Of a DNA stretch of 64,000 nucleotides, positions 1 to 11,099 are shown one piece after another. The stretch is from Lamellibrachia satsuma (lineage: Eukaryota > Annelida > Polychaeta > Sabellida > Siboglinidae). Below the pieces are notes generated by a model. The model did not search any database. It saw only the letters and a list, made by a program, of their open reading frames with translations, and had not been told where the DNA came from. The stretch spans positions 2,636,001-2,700,000 of the forward strand of contig BSQZ01000068.1 in NCBI GenBank assembly GCA_033239005.1. Direction: 5' to 3'. The translations under genes were made by a program, and so were the position numbers. How positions within the stretch are numbered: position 1 is the first letter of the stretch; each line of letters opens with the position of its first letter.

Positions 1-283
1 TATCCTGTGTAAGGTATTTCAATTCCATTTGCTGCTCTGACGACCAACCAACTCTTGGGATCCATCACATCGGCAGCCAATGTTTTCAAATGTTCTTTGA
101 AGAAACTTTCAGTGACAGTTGTCACTTGACTGCCAGTGTCCATCAGACATACCACTGGAATGCCTCCCATCTTCACTTCTAGTGTTGGTGCATGACCAAC
201 CAGACATTCTAAGCTGTCATTGTCAGATCTTACAGAGCCAGTCACTCCCTTCTCCACCACTCGGCCCATAGTAGTGGAGCAAC
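1..283 (-). CDS. Element B pol start: retropepsin-like aspartic protease (partial)
   Basis: Read on the minus strand, the segment after the gag stop encodes a retroviral-type aspartic protease start with the active-site motif LMDTGSQVT (codons near 145-175). It lies in the -1 frame relative to gag, and that frame is open back into the last gag codons, so expression by -1 frameshifting is plausible. I saw no classical slippery heptamer. The frame stays open to the window edge, where the rest of pol is cut off. The family is Ty3/gypsy-type by gene order. The protease would cleave the Gag-Pol precursor. Confidence 0.8.
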
Positions 284-1333
284 CTAGTTTGACGTCTGCT
301 GACCACATCTCACCTTCACCTGTGCGTCCTTGAATGCGGAACATTCTCTTTGATGGTGACCCAGCTTTCCACAGAAGTAACAAGTCCCTATCCCCTTGCC
401 GTCTCCAGCAGAGCGACAGTCTCTGGCCATATGTCCAGGTTTCCGACATTTGAAGCATATTCCTGCACTGCGCATCCTGCTCAATGGACCTCTCTGTGTT
501 CCGCTAGCTAGCTGACGTAGCTCCTCTTGGTTCTTAGCCAACTCTTGCTGTTGGTGTGCAATTCCTTCGATCAGGGTTTGCTGTTTGGCCATCATCTCTG
601 TCAGCATCTTCACCACTTGATCGCTGTGAGGTTGCTGCGGCAGAGATTGCATCGGTTTCGCGTCTACTATCTGCGAAGAAGTCCGTACTTTCTTCTTGGT
701 TTCCGTCTCTGTGGACCACTGTATCGCTGTCTCCCTGCAGGTGATGAATGTACTCTCAGGCTCATTTGTCACCTGCTTCTTCAGTTCCCATCTCAGATAT
801 GGCTCGCGCACATTTTCAATTAGCTGATCTCTGAGCATTGTGTCTCGGTCGACCACATGATCTGGGGACGTGTTTTCCAGTCGGTCTATCAGTTGAACGA
901 GCTGGTGAGAATACTCTGTGATGGTCTCACCCTCCATCTGTTTCCTTTCGTAGAAATGTCTTAGCAACTGGGAAGCACTTGCCCGTTCGCCAAACGTCTC
1001 ACGAAGATTTTTGAAAAGGGCATCTGCATCGTTTAACTGGTCAGCAGGGCGACATCTAACTTCCCGTCGTGCTGGTCCTTCAAGGTGGGATAACAGATAG
1101 TCTGCTGCTTCTTTTCCTGTCAGACCCTGCGCACTTATCATGGCATGTGCATCCTCTATCCACTCAGTGACTGTTTCTGCTCCCGACCCCGAGAAGTTTC
1201 GGAGTCGTCGCTCACGCTGTACAACCACCGTCACTGGTGCTGAGGCACTCTCTTTTTGCTCCAGCAAATTTTTCAGTTGCTGACGCATCGTTTCTAGCTC
1301 ATCGCGCACTTCTTCGATATCCTCCTGGTCCAT
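284..1333 (-). CDS. gag: Element B Gag protein with two zinc knuckles
   Basis: This is an uninterrupted 349-residue minus-strand frame starting at the ATG at 1333. The N-terminal third begins with an acidic coiled-coil stretch and is followed by a capsid-like (retrotransposon Gag) region containing WIEDAHAM and LRHFYERKQMEGETITEY. Two CCHC zinc knuckles lie near residues 292-305 and 318-331 (CFKCRKPGHMARDC and CYFCGKLGHHQREC, spacing C-x2-C-x4-H-x4-C). Such Gag proteins package element RNA in cytoplasmic particles. The gene sits just downstream of a PBS and LTR on the same strand, as expected for the first gene of the element. The absence of stops or frameshifts contrasts with every other retroelement in the window and suggests a young copy. 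It could be mistaken for a domesticated Gag gene, but the adjoining PBS, LTR and protease argue against that. Confidence 0.9.
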   Translation of the reverse strand: MDQEDIEEVRDELETMRQQLKNLLEQKESASAPVTVVVQRERRLRNFSGSGAETVTEWIEDAHAMISAQGLTGKEAADYLLSHLEGPARREVRCRPADQLNDADALFKNLRETFGERASASQLLRHFYERKQMEGETITEYSHQLVQLIDRLENTSPDHVVDRDTMLRDQLIENVREPYLRWELKKQVTNEPESTFITCRETAIQWSTETETKKKVRTSSQIVDAKPMQSLPQQPHSDQVVKMLTEMMAKQQTLIEGIAHQQQELAKNQEELRQLASGTQRGPLSRMRSAGICFKCRKPGHMARDCRSAGDGKGIGTCYFCGKLGHHQRECSAFKDAQVKVRCGQQTSN

Positions 1334-1420
1334 ACTCTTTAACCTGGGTGGCCAGTCGTCTTATCAAAAATTAACTTAAAATTTTGGTCCTGCCTATAAT
1401 TTTTTGAGTTAAAAAGGTCT

Positions 1421-1438
1421 ACCCCACTTCTGGTACCA
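1421..1438 (-). other. Primer-binding site of element B
   Basis: On the minus strand the sequence TGGTACCAGAAGTGGGG starts four bases after the LTR end (…CCTACA). It begins with the TGG that pairs with the CCA of a tRNA 3' end. Position and start fit the minus-strand primer site of an LTR retrotransposon. I do not assign the tRNA. Confidence 0.65.
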
Positions 1439-1442
1439 TAAA

Positions 1443-2923
1443 TGTAGGCTGTGGGTGGTTAGCTTATGCCTAAATTAAGAATAGACCACTGTAAGGCAAA
1501 TTTGAAGATAAAATTGCGTTTATTACAGTTTAACTACTAAAATTATACAAAACCAAGTCTCTCAGTCCTTGCACAATTTGCACTACTGATCTAACTTCGG
1601 TACCTCATCAAAGTATAAAATGTCAACCGAAAGTTCAAAATACAATCAAAAGCAAGAGCATTAAGAACAACAATAAAAGGTGAAAGAACTATACACAATA
1701 ACAAAGACGACCCAAAAGACGACTTAAAAGAAGTCTTAAAAGACGACTTAAAGAATGTCTTAAAAGACGACTGGCCACAACCAGGAGTGAGCCAGGACTT
1801 GCGTTCGCCTGTACAAATACAAACCAAACCAGTAAGCTATTTGCATATCATAGTGTCCAGTGTAAGATGACACATCAACATCTGTTAAATACCATAGTTC
1901 CAACACATTGGTGTTGTTCACAATATTGTCTGTAAAATACCTGTTATCTTATTCAGTACTAATATATAATCATACTTGTAGGTATTAATGTAATACTAGT
2001 ACTCTACATGTAAAACAGCCTTAATATAATAAATTCAACAGTCAACCATGTTGTCAATTTCACATGTGCATACCCTGACTAGCCTAGCTGTCATTCCACT
2101 GTTGTTTACAAGCAAGTCTTGGACACTGCTCAACTTACATGTCTCTAGGGAATACTCAAGATCAGCCCTCTCCCAGCCACCTCCTAGAGCAATTAATCAA
2201 TGTAACTTCAAAGGAGAGAGGGCACCAGACTGATCCTGGCTTAACTGTAGGGACAGTTACATAATACCTATATACATGCACAAGTTATGCTTGCACCATG
2301 TCTATCACATCTTATAACATATTAACTATAACAGTAGCACCACTAAACAGGATCAAAACTTAACTTTCTAAAGGGATCTGTACATTTACAAGCTACTGAC
2401 TGGAAGTGGTAAAAATCTCATTAAGCCCTGTTGGGCATTCTTCCCTAAGGTCCAATGACCACTTATTCCTGATCTTCCACATATTAGTAATCAAAGTCAC
2501 CACTAAGTAATTATAACTGATAAAGTAAATGCCTTGACATAAACAGATGACAATTCCCTATCATACAGTATGATACAATTATAAATTGAAAACATTGCTT
2601 AATAAGGTAGAAAACATCATTTAGGGACTTACCAAAACATAGTTGTCATTAACTGTAGAATCACGCCTGGCCCACTGGGGCAGGGCCCCTTCCACTGACC
2701 ACACGTGACCCCTGTCTCTAGGGTGAAAATTTATGTTTAAACAACTGAATTATTAGTAATAAGACCAACTACCTACACTGTAAATACAACTAATTACAGG
2801 ACAAATAAACATAGCAATAATAGTTCACTAACTATATTCTCTAAATTACATTACATTACCCTGGGTGCTGCCATCATGTGGTGGGTAACTTAACTACTCG
2901 AACCGACAAGTGACTATGTCACA
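1443..2923 (-). mobile_element. 5' LTR of element B (1.48 kb)
   Basis: On the minus strand it reads TGTGACATAG … CAGCCTACA, with TG…CA ends, and is followed by the primer-binding site and gag. A nearly identical sequence in the opposite orientation occupies 3937-5418, which fixes both borders. A tandem block of GTCTTTTAAGAC-like units lies at about 1705-1770. An AATAAA lies near the R-region end, at the position equivalent to 5337-5342 in the other copy. Confidence 0.85.
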
Positions 2924-2959
2924 TCTGCAATAAATATTAATTCATCACACCGGCAAGTT

Positions 2960-3648
2960 GTCAGTTACGCGTAGAAGGGGTTTTGAGACCTATATTTAAT
3001 AGCCTTATAGCGAGCACATGGGGCATTTTCCGCAAGTTGCTATACGCCGATGACCTGGCAGTGCCAGTGGTAGCGGACAGTGAGGCAGATCTTCAAGAGC
3101 GGTTGTTAGATTGGAAGGAAATCTTTGGCAAACATGGTCTGAGAGTAAGTCTAGAGAAGACAGAGGTGCTTTAATTGGGTCGGGCAGCAGAAAAAACATC
3201 TTGACACCAGTCTTATGATAAGACTGGATGGGAAGAAACTGAACCAACAAGACAACTTTGTATATCTGGTTGGAGCGGTTTGCGGGGACGGCAGCACGGA
3301 GACGGAAATTCGCAGGAGAGTACAAGCTGGGGCGAGCGCGTGGAGGAAAGTGGAAGGGGTGATGGGAGATCGACACATATATATTTCGAAAGCTAAAAGT
3401 ATTCGAATCTTAACTCATGCATACATACCAGCATATACCTATGCGACCTAGACTCGAGACCATGGCGATGACAGAAAAACAACAAGAAAGACTGCGAGTT
3501 TGTGAGAATAACTGGGTGAGAAGAATTGCAGGGGTAAAAGAATCGAAAGCGAAGAATGGAGGAGCTGAGGGAGGAAGTTGGTGAGTCTCACAAGGAAGCT
3601 GGTGAGGAGCCGGCTAAGTGGGATGGACATGTGGAAAGAATGGAAGTT
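2960..3648 (+). pseudogene. Non-LTR retrotransposon RT fragment, left half (split by Gypsy-A)
   Basis: Plus-strand translation gives a degraded reverse transcriptase with the YADD catalytic box (KLLYADDLAV, about 3035-3064). It continues through the RT thumb/C-terminal region (EIFGKHGLRVSLEKTEVL; later VCENNWVRRIAGVK near 3500-3535), with several frameshifts and stops. It ends in the conserved RLxxxGHVERME region at about 3648. The following residues of the same family (RLTKRVDTLGVE) reappear at about 9490, so the gene was split by the gypsy insertion between them. The protein would copy element RNA into DNA at the target site, but this copy is dead. Confidence 0.8.
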
Positions 3649-3936
3649 GATCACTGCGTATAGTAATTAATTATTATTACTGGTCTGCTAACAGGCAGAA
3701 TTACTCAAACTAACAATCTCAATGCCAGTTGAACAACCTACGTTTATTTTTAGATGTTGGAACATTGCCACAAATAAATGACGAACTCTGACGCAACGGA
3801 ACTACGGAAACTACAAAAAAACGATTAGAGACTTGGACAACAGTAACATATTTCACACATAGGGTTACTAGAGTCCTCACAGAATGTTGTTCCTATGATT
3901 AGTTTCCTTTCACACAGTCTCTACCACTTATACGTA
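3649..3936 (-). mobile_element. 3' LTR region of Gypsy-A
   Basis: This is homologous over about 170 bp to 9288-9463, the matching LTR-side sequence upstream of the Gypsy-A gag. Shared stretches include TGATCACTGCGTATAGTAAT and ACTGGTCTGCTAACAGGCAG. On the minus strand it follows the end of pol. The pol stop is recovered when the solo LTR at 3937-5418 and one copy of its target duplication are removed. The low-coordinate border abuts LINE sequence. Confidence 0.65.
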
Positions 3937-5418
3937 TGTGACATAGTCACTTGTCGGTTCGAGTAGTTTAGTTACTCACCACATGATGGCAGCACCCAGG
4001 GTAATGTAATGTAATTTAGAGAATATAGTTAGTGAATTATTATTGCTATGATTATTTGTCCTGTAATTAGTTGTATTTACTGTGTAGGTAGTTGGTCTTA
4101 TTACTAATAATTCAGTTGTTTTAAACATAAATTTTACCCTAGAGACAGGGGTCACGGGTGGTCAGTGGAAGGGGCCCTGCCCCAGTGGGCCACGCTTGAT
4201 ATTCTACAGTTAATGACAACTCTGTTTTGGTAAGTCCCTAAATGATGTTTTCTACCTTATTAAGCAATGTTTTCAAATTATAATTGTATCATACTGTGTG
4301 ATAGAGAATTGTCCATCTGTTTATGTCAAGGCATTTACTTTATCAGTTATAATTACTTAGTGGTGACTTTGATTACTAATGTGTGGAAGATCAGGAATAA
4401 GTGGTCGTTGGACCTTAGGGAAGAATGCCCAACAGGGCTTAATGAGATTTTGACCACTTGCAGTCAGTAGCTGGTAAATGTACAGATCCCTTTAGAAAGT
4501 TAAGTTTTGATCATGTTTAGTGGTGCTACTGTTATAGTTAATATGTTACAAGATGTGATAGACATGGTGCAAGCATAAATTGTACATGTATATAGGTATT
4601 ATGTAACTGTCCCTACAGTTAAGCCAGGATCAGTCTGGTACCTTCTCTCCCTTTGAAGTTACATTGATTAATTGCTCTAGGAGGTGGCTGGGAGAGGATT
4701 GATCTTGAGTATTCCCTAGAGACCTGTAAGTTGAGCAGTGTCCAAGACTTGCTTGTAAACAACAGTGGAATGACAGCTAGGCTAGTCAGGGCATGCACAT
4801 GTGAAATTGACAACATTCTTGACTGTTGAATTTATAATATTAATGGTGTTTTACATGTAGAGTACTAGTATTACATTAATACTTACAAGTATGATTATAT
4901 ATTAGTACTGAATAAGATAACAGGTATTTTACAGACAATATTGTGAACAACACCAATGTGTTGGAACTATGGTATTTAACAGGTGTTGATGTGTCATCTT
5001 ACACAGGACACTATGATATGCAAATAGCGTACTGGTTTGGTTTGTATTTGTACTGGCGAACGCAAGTCCTGACCAACTCCTGATTGGGGCCAGTCGTCTT
5101 TTAAGACTTCTTTTAAGACATCTTTTAAGCCGTCTTTTGGGTCGTCTTTGTTATTGTGTTCAATGTCATCTGTTCTTTCACCTTTTATTGTTGTTCTTAA
5201 TGCCCTTGCTTTTGGTTGTATTTTGAACTTTTGGTTGACATTTTATACTTTGATGAGGTACCGAAGTTAGATCAGTAGTGCAAATTGTGCAAGGACTGAG
5301 AAACTTGGTTTTGTATAATTTTAGTAGTTAAACTGTAATAAACGCAATCTTATCTTCAAATTTGCCTTACAGTGGTCTATTCTTAATTTAGGCATAAGCT
5401 TACCACCCACAGCCTACA
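3937..5418 (+). mobile_element. Solo LTR of element B inserted in Gypsy-A
   Basis: The plus strand reads TGTGACATAG … CAGCCTACA. It is a near-identical, oppositely oriented copy of the LTR at 1443-2923. CGTA precedes it (3933-3936) and CGTA follows it (5419-5422), which looks like a short target-site duplication. No primer-binding site or gag follows, so it is a solo LTR. It landed in the last codons of the minus-strand Gypsy-A pol. A polyadenylation-type AATAAA is at 5337-5342. Confidence 0.8.
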
Positions 5419-6652
5419 CGTAGTCCTTCAGGTAAGTTTGGTTCTGCGTTGTCCGGAGTGGTCGGTCAGATACAAGTGTTGACTCAGCTGGCACATCAGG
5501 TACGATTGGTGTTGGAGGTTCTACCACTTCCCCTGGAGCGGTTTGCGGGGACGGCAGCACGGAGACGGAAATTCGCAGGAGAGTACAAGCTGGGGCGAGC
5601 GCGTGGAGGAAAGTGGAAGGGGTGATGGGAGATCGACACATATATATTTCGAAAGCTAAAAGTATTCGAATCTTAACTCATGCATACATACCAGCATATA
5701 CCTATGCGACTGGTGGTGAAGAAATTAGTTCCTCAACTGCGACTGGCATTGAGCTCACCGACACGAGCGGCTCACTGTCCTGAACTGTCACAGTTGTAGG
5801 ACGGATGTGTACTCTGTTTCTGCGATACACACCACCAGATTCACCACTCACTATGTAAGCACGATCACTGTGCGTAGCTACAACTCGACCCTTTTACCAG
5901 CGGTCATTTTCCAATTTGCGAAAGAACACTGACTGGTTTGCTTCTGTGGCAAATTATGAGCGCGTTTGTCATAATATTTCTTCACATACTTCTGACGCTT
6001 AACTCGCTTCGCTTTGATTTGGATGAGTTTCTGACTGCTGGTAGTATTGACAGTAGTTTCAGTGAGAACATCATTTCAGCAGGACTAGCGTTGGTGTCCT
6101 GTCTTGGAGTGTTTCGCAGCTCCAAAAGTGTCACTACCAGTTTTCACACAATTTTCCATCATTGCTTTCACAAGCTTTACTGCGGATTCTGCCTTGCCAT
6201 TCGTGTGTTGATGGTTTGGTGATGAAGTGACATGGTCAATGTCCCATGCTTTCACAAATACTTAAAATTCTTTGAGGTGAATTGAGGTCCTCCATCAGAC
6301 TCAATTAATTTTGTCTCGGTGTACCAAATCGGGCACACATTTTCTTAAATCTGCTTGTTGCGATTGTCGTCAGATCGACCTCGATGAAGTTGCAGAAATA
6401 GTCACTCACAATTAAGTAATTGCGCCCACTGATTTCGAACAAATCACAGCCTATTTTATCCCATGGTACATTACCAACCTCATGTTGTAGCAGTATTTCC
6501 CTGGGACTAGCTGGTTTCAACTCCTGACAAGTAACATTATTATCTGCCATTTGCTTCACATCTTGGTACATTCCATACCAAAAGATTGTCTCTCGTGCTC
6601 TACGCATCATACTGTCATAACCAAGGTGTGCAGCCTGAAGACGCTTCTTCAT
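5419..6652 (-). pseudogene. pol: Gypsy-A integrase and pol C-terminus (decayed)
   Basis: Minus-strand translation from 6652 gives the integrase zinc-binding and early catalytic region (HLGYDSMMRRARETIFWYGM; then IGCDLFEISGRNYLIVSDYF with the first catalytic Asp). Shifted frames down to about 5940 carry the segment with NHQHTNGKAESAVK, around the catalytic Glu. The C-terminal tail (RPLRTTQNQTYLKDYV) ends at 5419-5445. At least two frameshifts and several stops are present, so the enzyme is not functional. A 174-bp foreign block interrupts it at 5537-5710. Confidence 0.8.
5537..5710 (+). repeat. Perfect 174-bp copy of LINE sequence inside Gypsy-A pol
   Basis: The block from GGAGCGGTTTGC to CCTATGCGAC appears base-for-base identical to 3274-3447 in the LINE fragment. 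It interrupts pol C-terminal coding sequence on both sides. It has no poly(A), no target duplication and no end motifs, so it does not look like an ordinary retrotransposition product. Confidence 0.85.
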
Positions 6653-8301
6653 GTCTGTTCACAGTTCACTGGGAATCATTATTCTCTCGCCCTTCAAGAT
6701 TACTTCATTATCCTGGCTTTAGTGTATCCCTCACATCGAAGTATGGCCTTATCTCAGATGGTACCTCTTGTTTGGTATCAGGCCATCCATTCACAATGTA
6801 CTCGGTGAGTGTTAGCATTATGCGATCTCTAGCTGTTGCTTCTCTAATTTCGTTCATTCGCTGGTCCGGAATTTTGATTGATTCCGCCATCATGATATGC
6901 ACGTCCTTCTGTTCTGTGTGAAGATAAGCACGACTTAGTGTATCTGCCAACTACAACTGTACATCTTTCACGTAGTGAAATTCGATATCAACGATACAGT
7001 CTCATCATCAGATTTTGCAGTCTCCTTGGCGCATGACTGAGAGGATTGCTGCTAACGGTTTGCGGTCATTGTGAGCCACCCCTTTCCTTTCTATGCGTAC
7101 CGGTCGAATTTCTCTAGCCCATACACGAGAGCAAACGTTTCTTTCTCAATTTCTCTCGTTTGATCGTTGATTCCGCGATGCATATTCGATTGGTTTGCCA
7201 TTTTGCGTGAGAGCAGCTCCAAGACCATCTTTACTGCTGTCAACTTGCAGTACTGATGTCACGTCTGGGTTGTAGTAAGCGAGTACTGGTGTTTCGCTTA
7301 ACTTTCTATTGAGGCGACTGAAAGCATCCTGGCCTGTGACCACACAGACTCTGTGTTGCTCCTTGTCAGGGCATGGATGGGTTCCATGTTATCAGCTAAG
7401 TTTGACGTGTAATGCGCCAAATACTGTACCATTCCACAGAGGCGACGTACAACGGTGACGTCTGTTGGTGCTGGCATCTCGACGATCGCCTTGACCTTCT
7501 CTTGGCTTGCTTCAATGCCATCTCTTGTGAACTCGTGACTCAATAATTCTACTTCTGTTTGCTTCAGTGCCATCTTTTCATCGTTGACTCGGATGTTGCA
7601 TTTGCTACATCGCTCCAGGAGCATTTCCAGATTTTTGGCATGATCCCGGTCTGTCAGCTCCTCAGTTGTCCCACATCCAACAATTATGATGTCGTCCGCG
7701 ACGCACACGACACCATTAAGGCATGCGATTGTATGGTGTAGATGTTTCTGGAAGAGTTCTGACGACACTTTTAGTCCGAAGGGTAGTCTTGCCCAACGAT
7801 AACGACCTGACGGTGTGATCATTGTCGTCAGCTTACTAGACTGTTCATCTAGTTTCACATGCCAGTGTGCTTCCTTTATGTCGATCTTGCTAAACACCTT
7901 CGCATTGTGCAATTTTGGCAACACGTCATCAAAGGTAGGTAGTTTGTAAAGCTCTCGCATTAACGCAATATTCAACGGTTGAGGATCAGTGCACAACCTC
8001 AACTTTCCATTTGCCTTCCTGACTGTAGCCATCTAGTAGGTTCATTGACGGGGATCACAAGACCTCTTTTGACTAGATTGTCCAATTCGCGCTTTACTTC
8101 GTCTTGTACCGCTGTTGGTGCTTTGCGACATGGAAGAGCCCTGGGTGGTACATTCTGGTCCACTTCCAACTTGGCCTCTCGTAGGTCACCTAGTGGTTCT
8201 ACACCACTAACTTGAGAAATGAAAGTATCATCATTTACCATGATCAGTCCCATCTCTTGTATGGTTTTCAGTCCTAACAAACACGAGAGTTCATTGTTCA
8301 C
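6653..8301 (-). pseudogene. pol: Gypsy-A reverse transcriptase and RNase H (decayed)
   Basis: The RT frame (8032-7298 on the minus strand) shows KLRLCTDPQPLN, FSKIDIKEAHWHVKLDE, and a catalytic box read as CVADDIIIVG (the usual Y/F before xDD is V here). The linker between protease and RT is in another frame (8301-7999). The RNase H start (SVLQVDSSKDGLGAALTQNGKPIEYASR) is at 7343-7146, followed by MADTLSRAY and the pre-integrase region at 6950-6708. The pieces lie in different frames, so the copy is broken, but order and spacing are those of a Ty3/gypsy pol. Confidence 0.85.
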
Positions 8302-8379
8302 AACCGTAAATGCAATGTCATTATTCTAATCGTTTCTGGGGTTCATAACTGTTAGTGTAGTTTCACTCAGTGGTTTCAG

Positions 8380-9284
8380 ATGTGACTGGTTCCACATGAT
8401 AAGTTTTTGCGAGGTTGGTCGGGCCTGGTTCTTTTGCACAAACTACTGGCAAATGGTGTTAACATCTGCAGTGCTGTCAAGTTTGAACGTGACGTTACAC
8501 TCATTGATCTTCATGAGTGCAGTAATACGTTTCTGCATGCCCACTGACGCTAAGCATATTGCATCGGACTCACCCATATTCTTCTTAGTGTTCATTGCAT
8601 GCACTTCTCTCTTTCTACACTTCACTTTGAAATGGTTACGTCCATGGCAACCATCACACGTTTTCCCCATGCAGGACATTTCGATTTTTTTTCTTTTTAA
8701 TTGCCCCCACAGAAATGACAATCACCATCTCTGTACGATCTTGCTTTATACGAGTATGTTGTCTGGTTTGTCTTGTATACGATGCACGTGGTTGTTTTGC
8801 TGCCTGAGAATGTGATGAGCGTGTAGTACTCACTTTGTCAATGTTATGACTAGCACTGCCACTGGCATTCATCTCTTTGGCATACTGTGTGCTTTGCTCA
8901 TATGCACGACGAATAATAAATCCTGAATTTTACCTTTTGCAGTTTATGCGATTTCGTCTCGGGTCATTCTATCCCTCTCTTCGAAGTTACAAGCATATGC
9001 ACGATTACGTAGCTCGGTTAAGAAAATGTCAAAGGGGTTTTGCCATTGCACATTCCAAAATATGTGTGTCTGAAACATTTCTGACTGTCTTGGGTTGCAA
9101 TATTTTCTTCAACACATTTGCAGGATCATTTCTTTCTTCTACTGACATATCTGGGCCATCTTCATTTTTTCCACTCAAAATGTTCGTAAAAGTCAATCAT
9201 TTGTGGCCATGCACAATGCAATATCACAGCAGATTGCACTTTGTTGGACTTCTCAGATATCTGCCACCAGACCGCTTCCACCAT
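8380..9284 (-). pseudogene. gag: Gypsy-A Gag and protease (decayed)
   Basis: Minus-strand translation starts at an ATG near 9284 (MVEAVWWQISEKSNKVQSAV) next to the LTR end, but it soon needs frameshifts. Towards 8650 a zinc-knuckle segment CDGCHGRNHFKVKC is visible, followed by a protease motif read as KLDSTADVNTIC. The usual Gly after Asp-Ser is replaced by Thr, so the protease active site is altered. The region is coding remains of an old element. Confidence 0.7.
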
Positions 9285-9463
9285 GTTGATCACTGCGTAT
9301 AGTAATGATTATTACTGGTCTGCTAACAGGCAGAATTACTCAAACAAACAATCTCAATGCCAGTTGAACAAGCTGTTTATTTTTAGATGTTGGAACACTG
9401 CCACACATAAAAGACGAACTCTGCCGCAACGGAACTATGGAAACTACATAAAACATGAATCTT
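9285..9463 (-). mobile_element. 5' LTR remnant of Gypsy-A
   Basis: Homologous to 3649-3820 in the 3' LTR. It is truncated at about 9463, after which LINE sequence resumes. An internal AATAAA-type signal is visible on the minus strand. Its boundary with gag (…GTGATCAACA then TGGTGGAAGC) could be a primer-binding site. Confidence 0.6.
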
Positions 9464-9655
9464 TAACAAGGGGTACGATCGATTGACGAAGAGAGTGGAT
9501 ACGCTTGGGGTGGAGGCTAGAAGAAGAAGACCGAGACTAGATGGGAGAACTGCGTGAAGAGACATTTAGTGGGGGAATGGAGAATGAGGGTGAGGGATAG
9601 AGGGGAGTGGAAACGATTGGTGGAGACAGTAGTAAAATGGGACTAGTTATGAAGA
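9464..9655 (+). pseudogene. LINE fragment, right half (C-terminus)
   Basis: The plus strand encodes RLTKRVDTLGVE followed by an arginine-rich stretch and further degraded C-terminal coding. This continues directly the RT C-terminus that stops at 3648. The two halves bracket Gypsy-A and show that the gypsy element inserted into an existing LINE. Confidence 0.65.
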
Positions 9656-10502
9656 AGAAGGGGAAACAAATCGACGACCGGTATCAGTGCCAGCCTCACC
9701 CCGGACTACAGGGAAAAGGAGGAGAGCAACAACAACAGACATAGGTATAGCTGCTGGTAATGATTGTTGTGAGCCCATGGGCAGAACAGCGCTCAGCCTA
9801 GATCAGATAACTTTGACTTTCTCGAAAATTTTGTGGGAATATTGTAATGCATGGACACTTAATTGCCATGCCCCTCATGTTATGAATGAAACGAGCGACG
9901 TATTATTTGTAATTCATTAATCTCAGTATCATTTATATCTAATATATCACTTGAACTGTTATTTTGAATACCTTCTAAATATGATAGGAATAGTTCATCA
10001 AAGGCCATTTGATTTACAATTTTGCATAATATGGACGGTACTTTCCATTATATGAAATTAATCCGACAAAAAATATTTAATATGATCTGATAGATATATA
10101 TGAACAATATTTTTCTATTAACTTCCACATTTCTTAACAGCGTAATACGCATGTATAAGCTGGCGATTCATATAAGCCAACGTCTCTGCATCGGCCAGTT
10201 TTAACGCAGTGAAACGGTGTGAAAACGTTTGTTCAGTTAATTACGCAAGGCATCCAGTGTAGGAACTTAATCAATTCAGTATACCTATCCAAAACAAAGC
10301 TAACAAAAATAAAAAAACTACTGTTATGGTCACATAACAGCATGTTTAAGCCAAAGTTTCTCCGTTGGCCTACAATTAACGCCGTGAAAAGGTTTTAAAA
10401 AGATTATGCAGTGAGGTTGCACAAAACGTCCGGTATAAAATCTTAATCAATTTCAAAAAAGACAATCACGTGAATACAGTAGTTCACAAATAATGTCACA
10501 CA
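9656..10502. other. No recognisable gene
   Basis: AT-rich sequence with no convincing coding frame. A 77-codon frame at 9687-9920 (+) is rich in Arg and Thr at its start and resembles nothing I recognise. Confidence 0.4.
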
Positions 10503-10506
10503 CACG

Positions 10507-10578
<72 letters not shown>

Positions 10579-10590
10579 TGTGTGTGTCAT
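10503..10590. repeat. (TGCG)n microsatellite
   Basis: About twenty copies of the tetranucleotide TGCG, ending in TGTGTG. It abuts a LINE ORF1-like fragment. Confidence 0.95.
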
Positions 10591-10596
10591 ATAGGG

Positions 10597-11060
10597 TTTT
10601 AGATTTTGTGCGCTCGTTGAGTTTCCTCGGACTGCACTTTGGGAATCAATTTCATGCTGTCGTTTAGAATACGTAAGAGTTCCTTGTCGAGTCCTGGTGT
10701 ACCAACAGCCTCTGAGATTCCTTCGAATCTCAGATTTGCTCTTCTGCTGTACTGGTCTAGCATGTTTTTTTTAGTTCTAGAGACACTACTCTCTTTTCCA
10801 GGTCGGTTATTCCGTTTTCTTTCTGTTCATTATTCTGTACAACTGTTCAGTCTTTGCAGCAAGTAAATCGAGTTTGTCAGAAAGTTCCTGTGGATATAAA
10901 CTTTTTCTCAAAGTTTTAAGAACATCATAGTCTGAGAGAATTTCAGCGAAGGCTACCTGTAGAACATCAACATCCATGCCACTGATATGTGTAGCAATGG
11001 CAGAGCTGCCCTTTCTGTTGTGTTCTTCAGTTTGCTCAGATTTACTCAGATGGAAAACGA
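10597..11060 (-). pseudogene. LINE ORF1-like fragment
   Basis: Minus-strand translation shows a heptad-rich segment (ELSDKLDLLAAKTEQLYRIM) followed by LDQYSRRANLRFEGISE. That matches the coiled-coil to RRM transition of LINE ORF1 nucleic-acid chaperone proteins (YSRRNNLR-type motif). Stops interrupt it. It ends at the (TGCG)n tract and on the other side near the Gypsy-C LTR. Confidence 0.6.
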
Positions 11061-11099
11061 TTCAACTTCCGAATTTAATATATCAATGATTACCATTAA

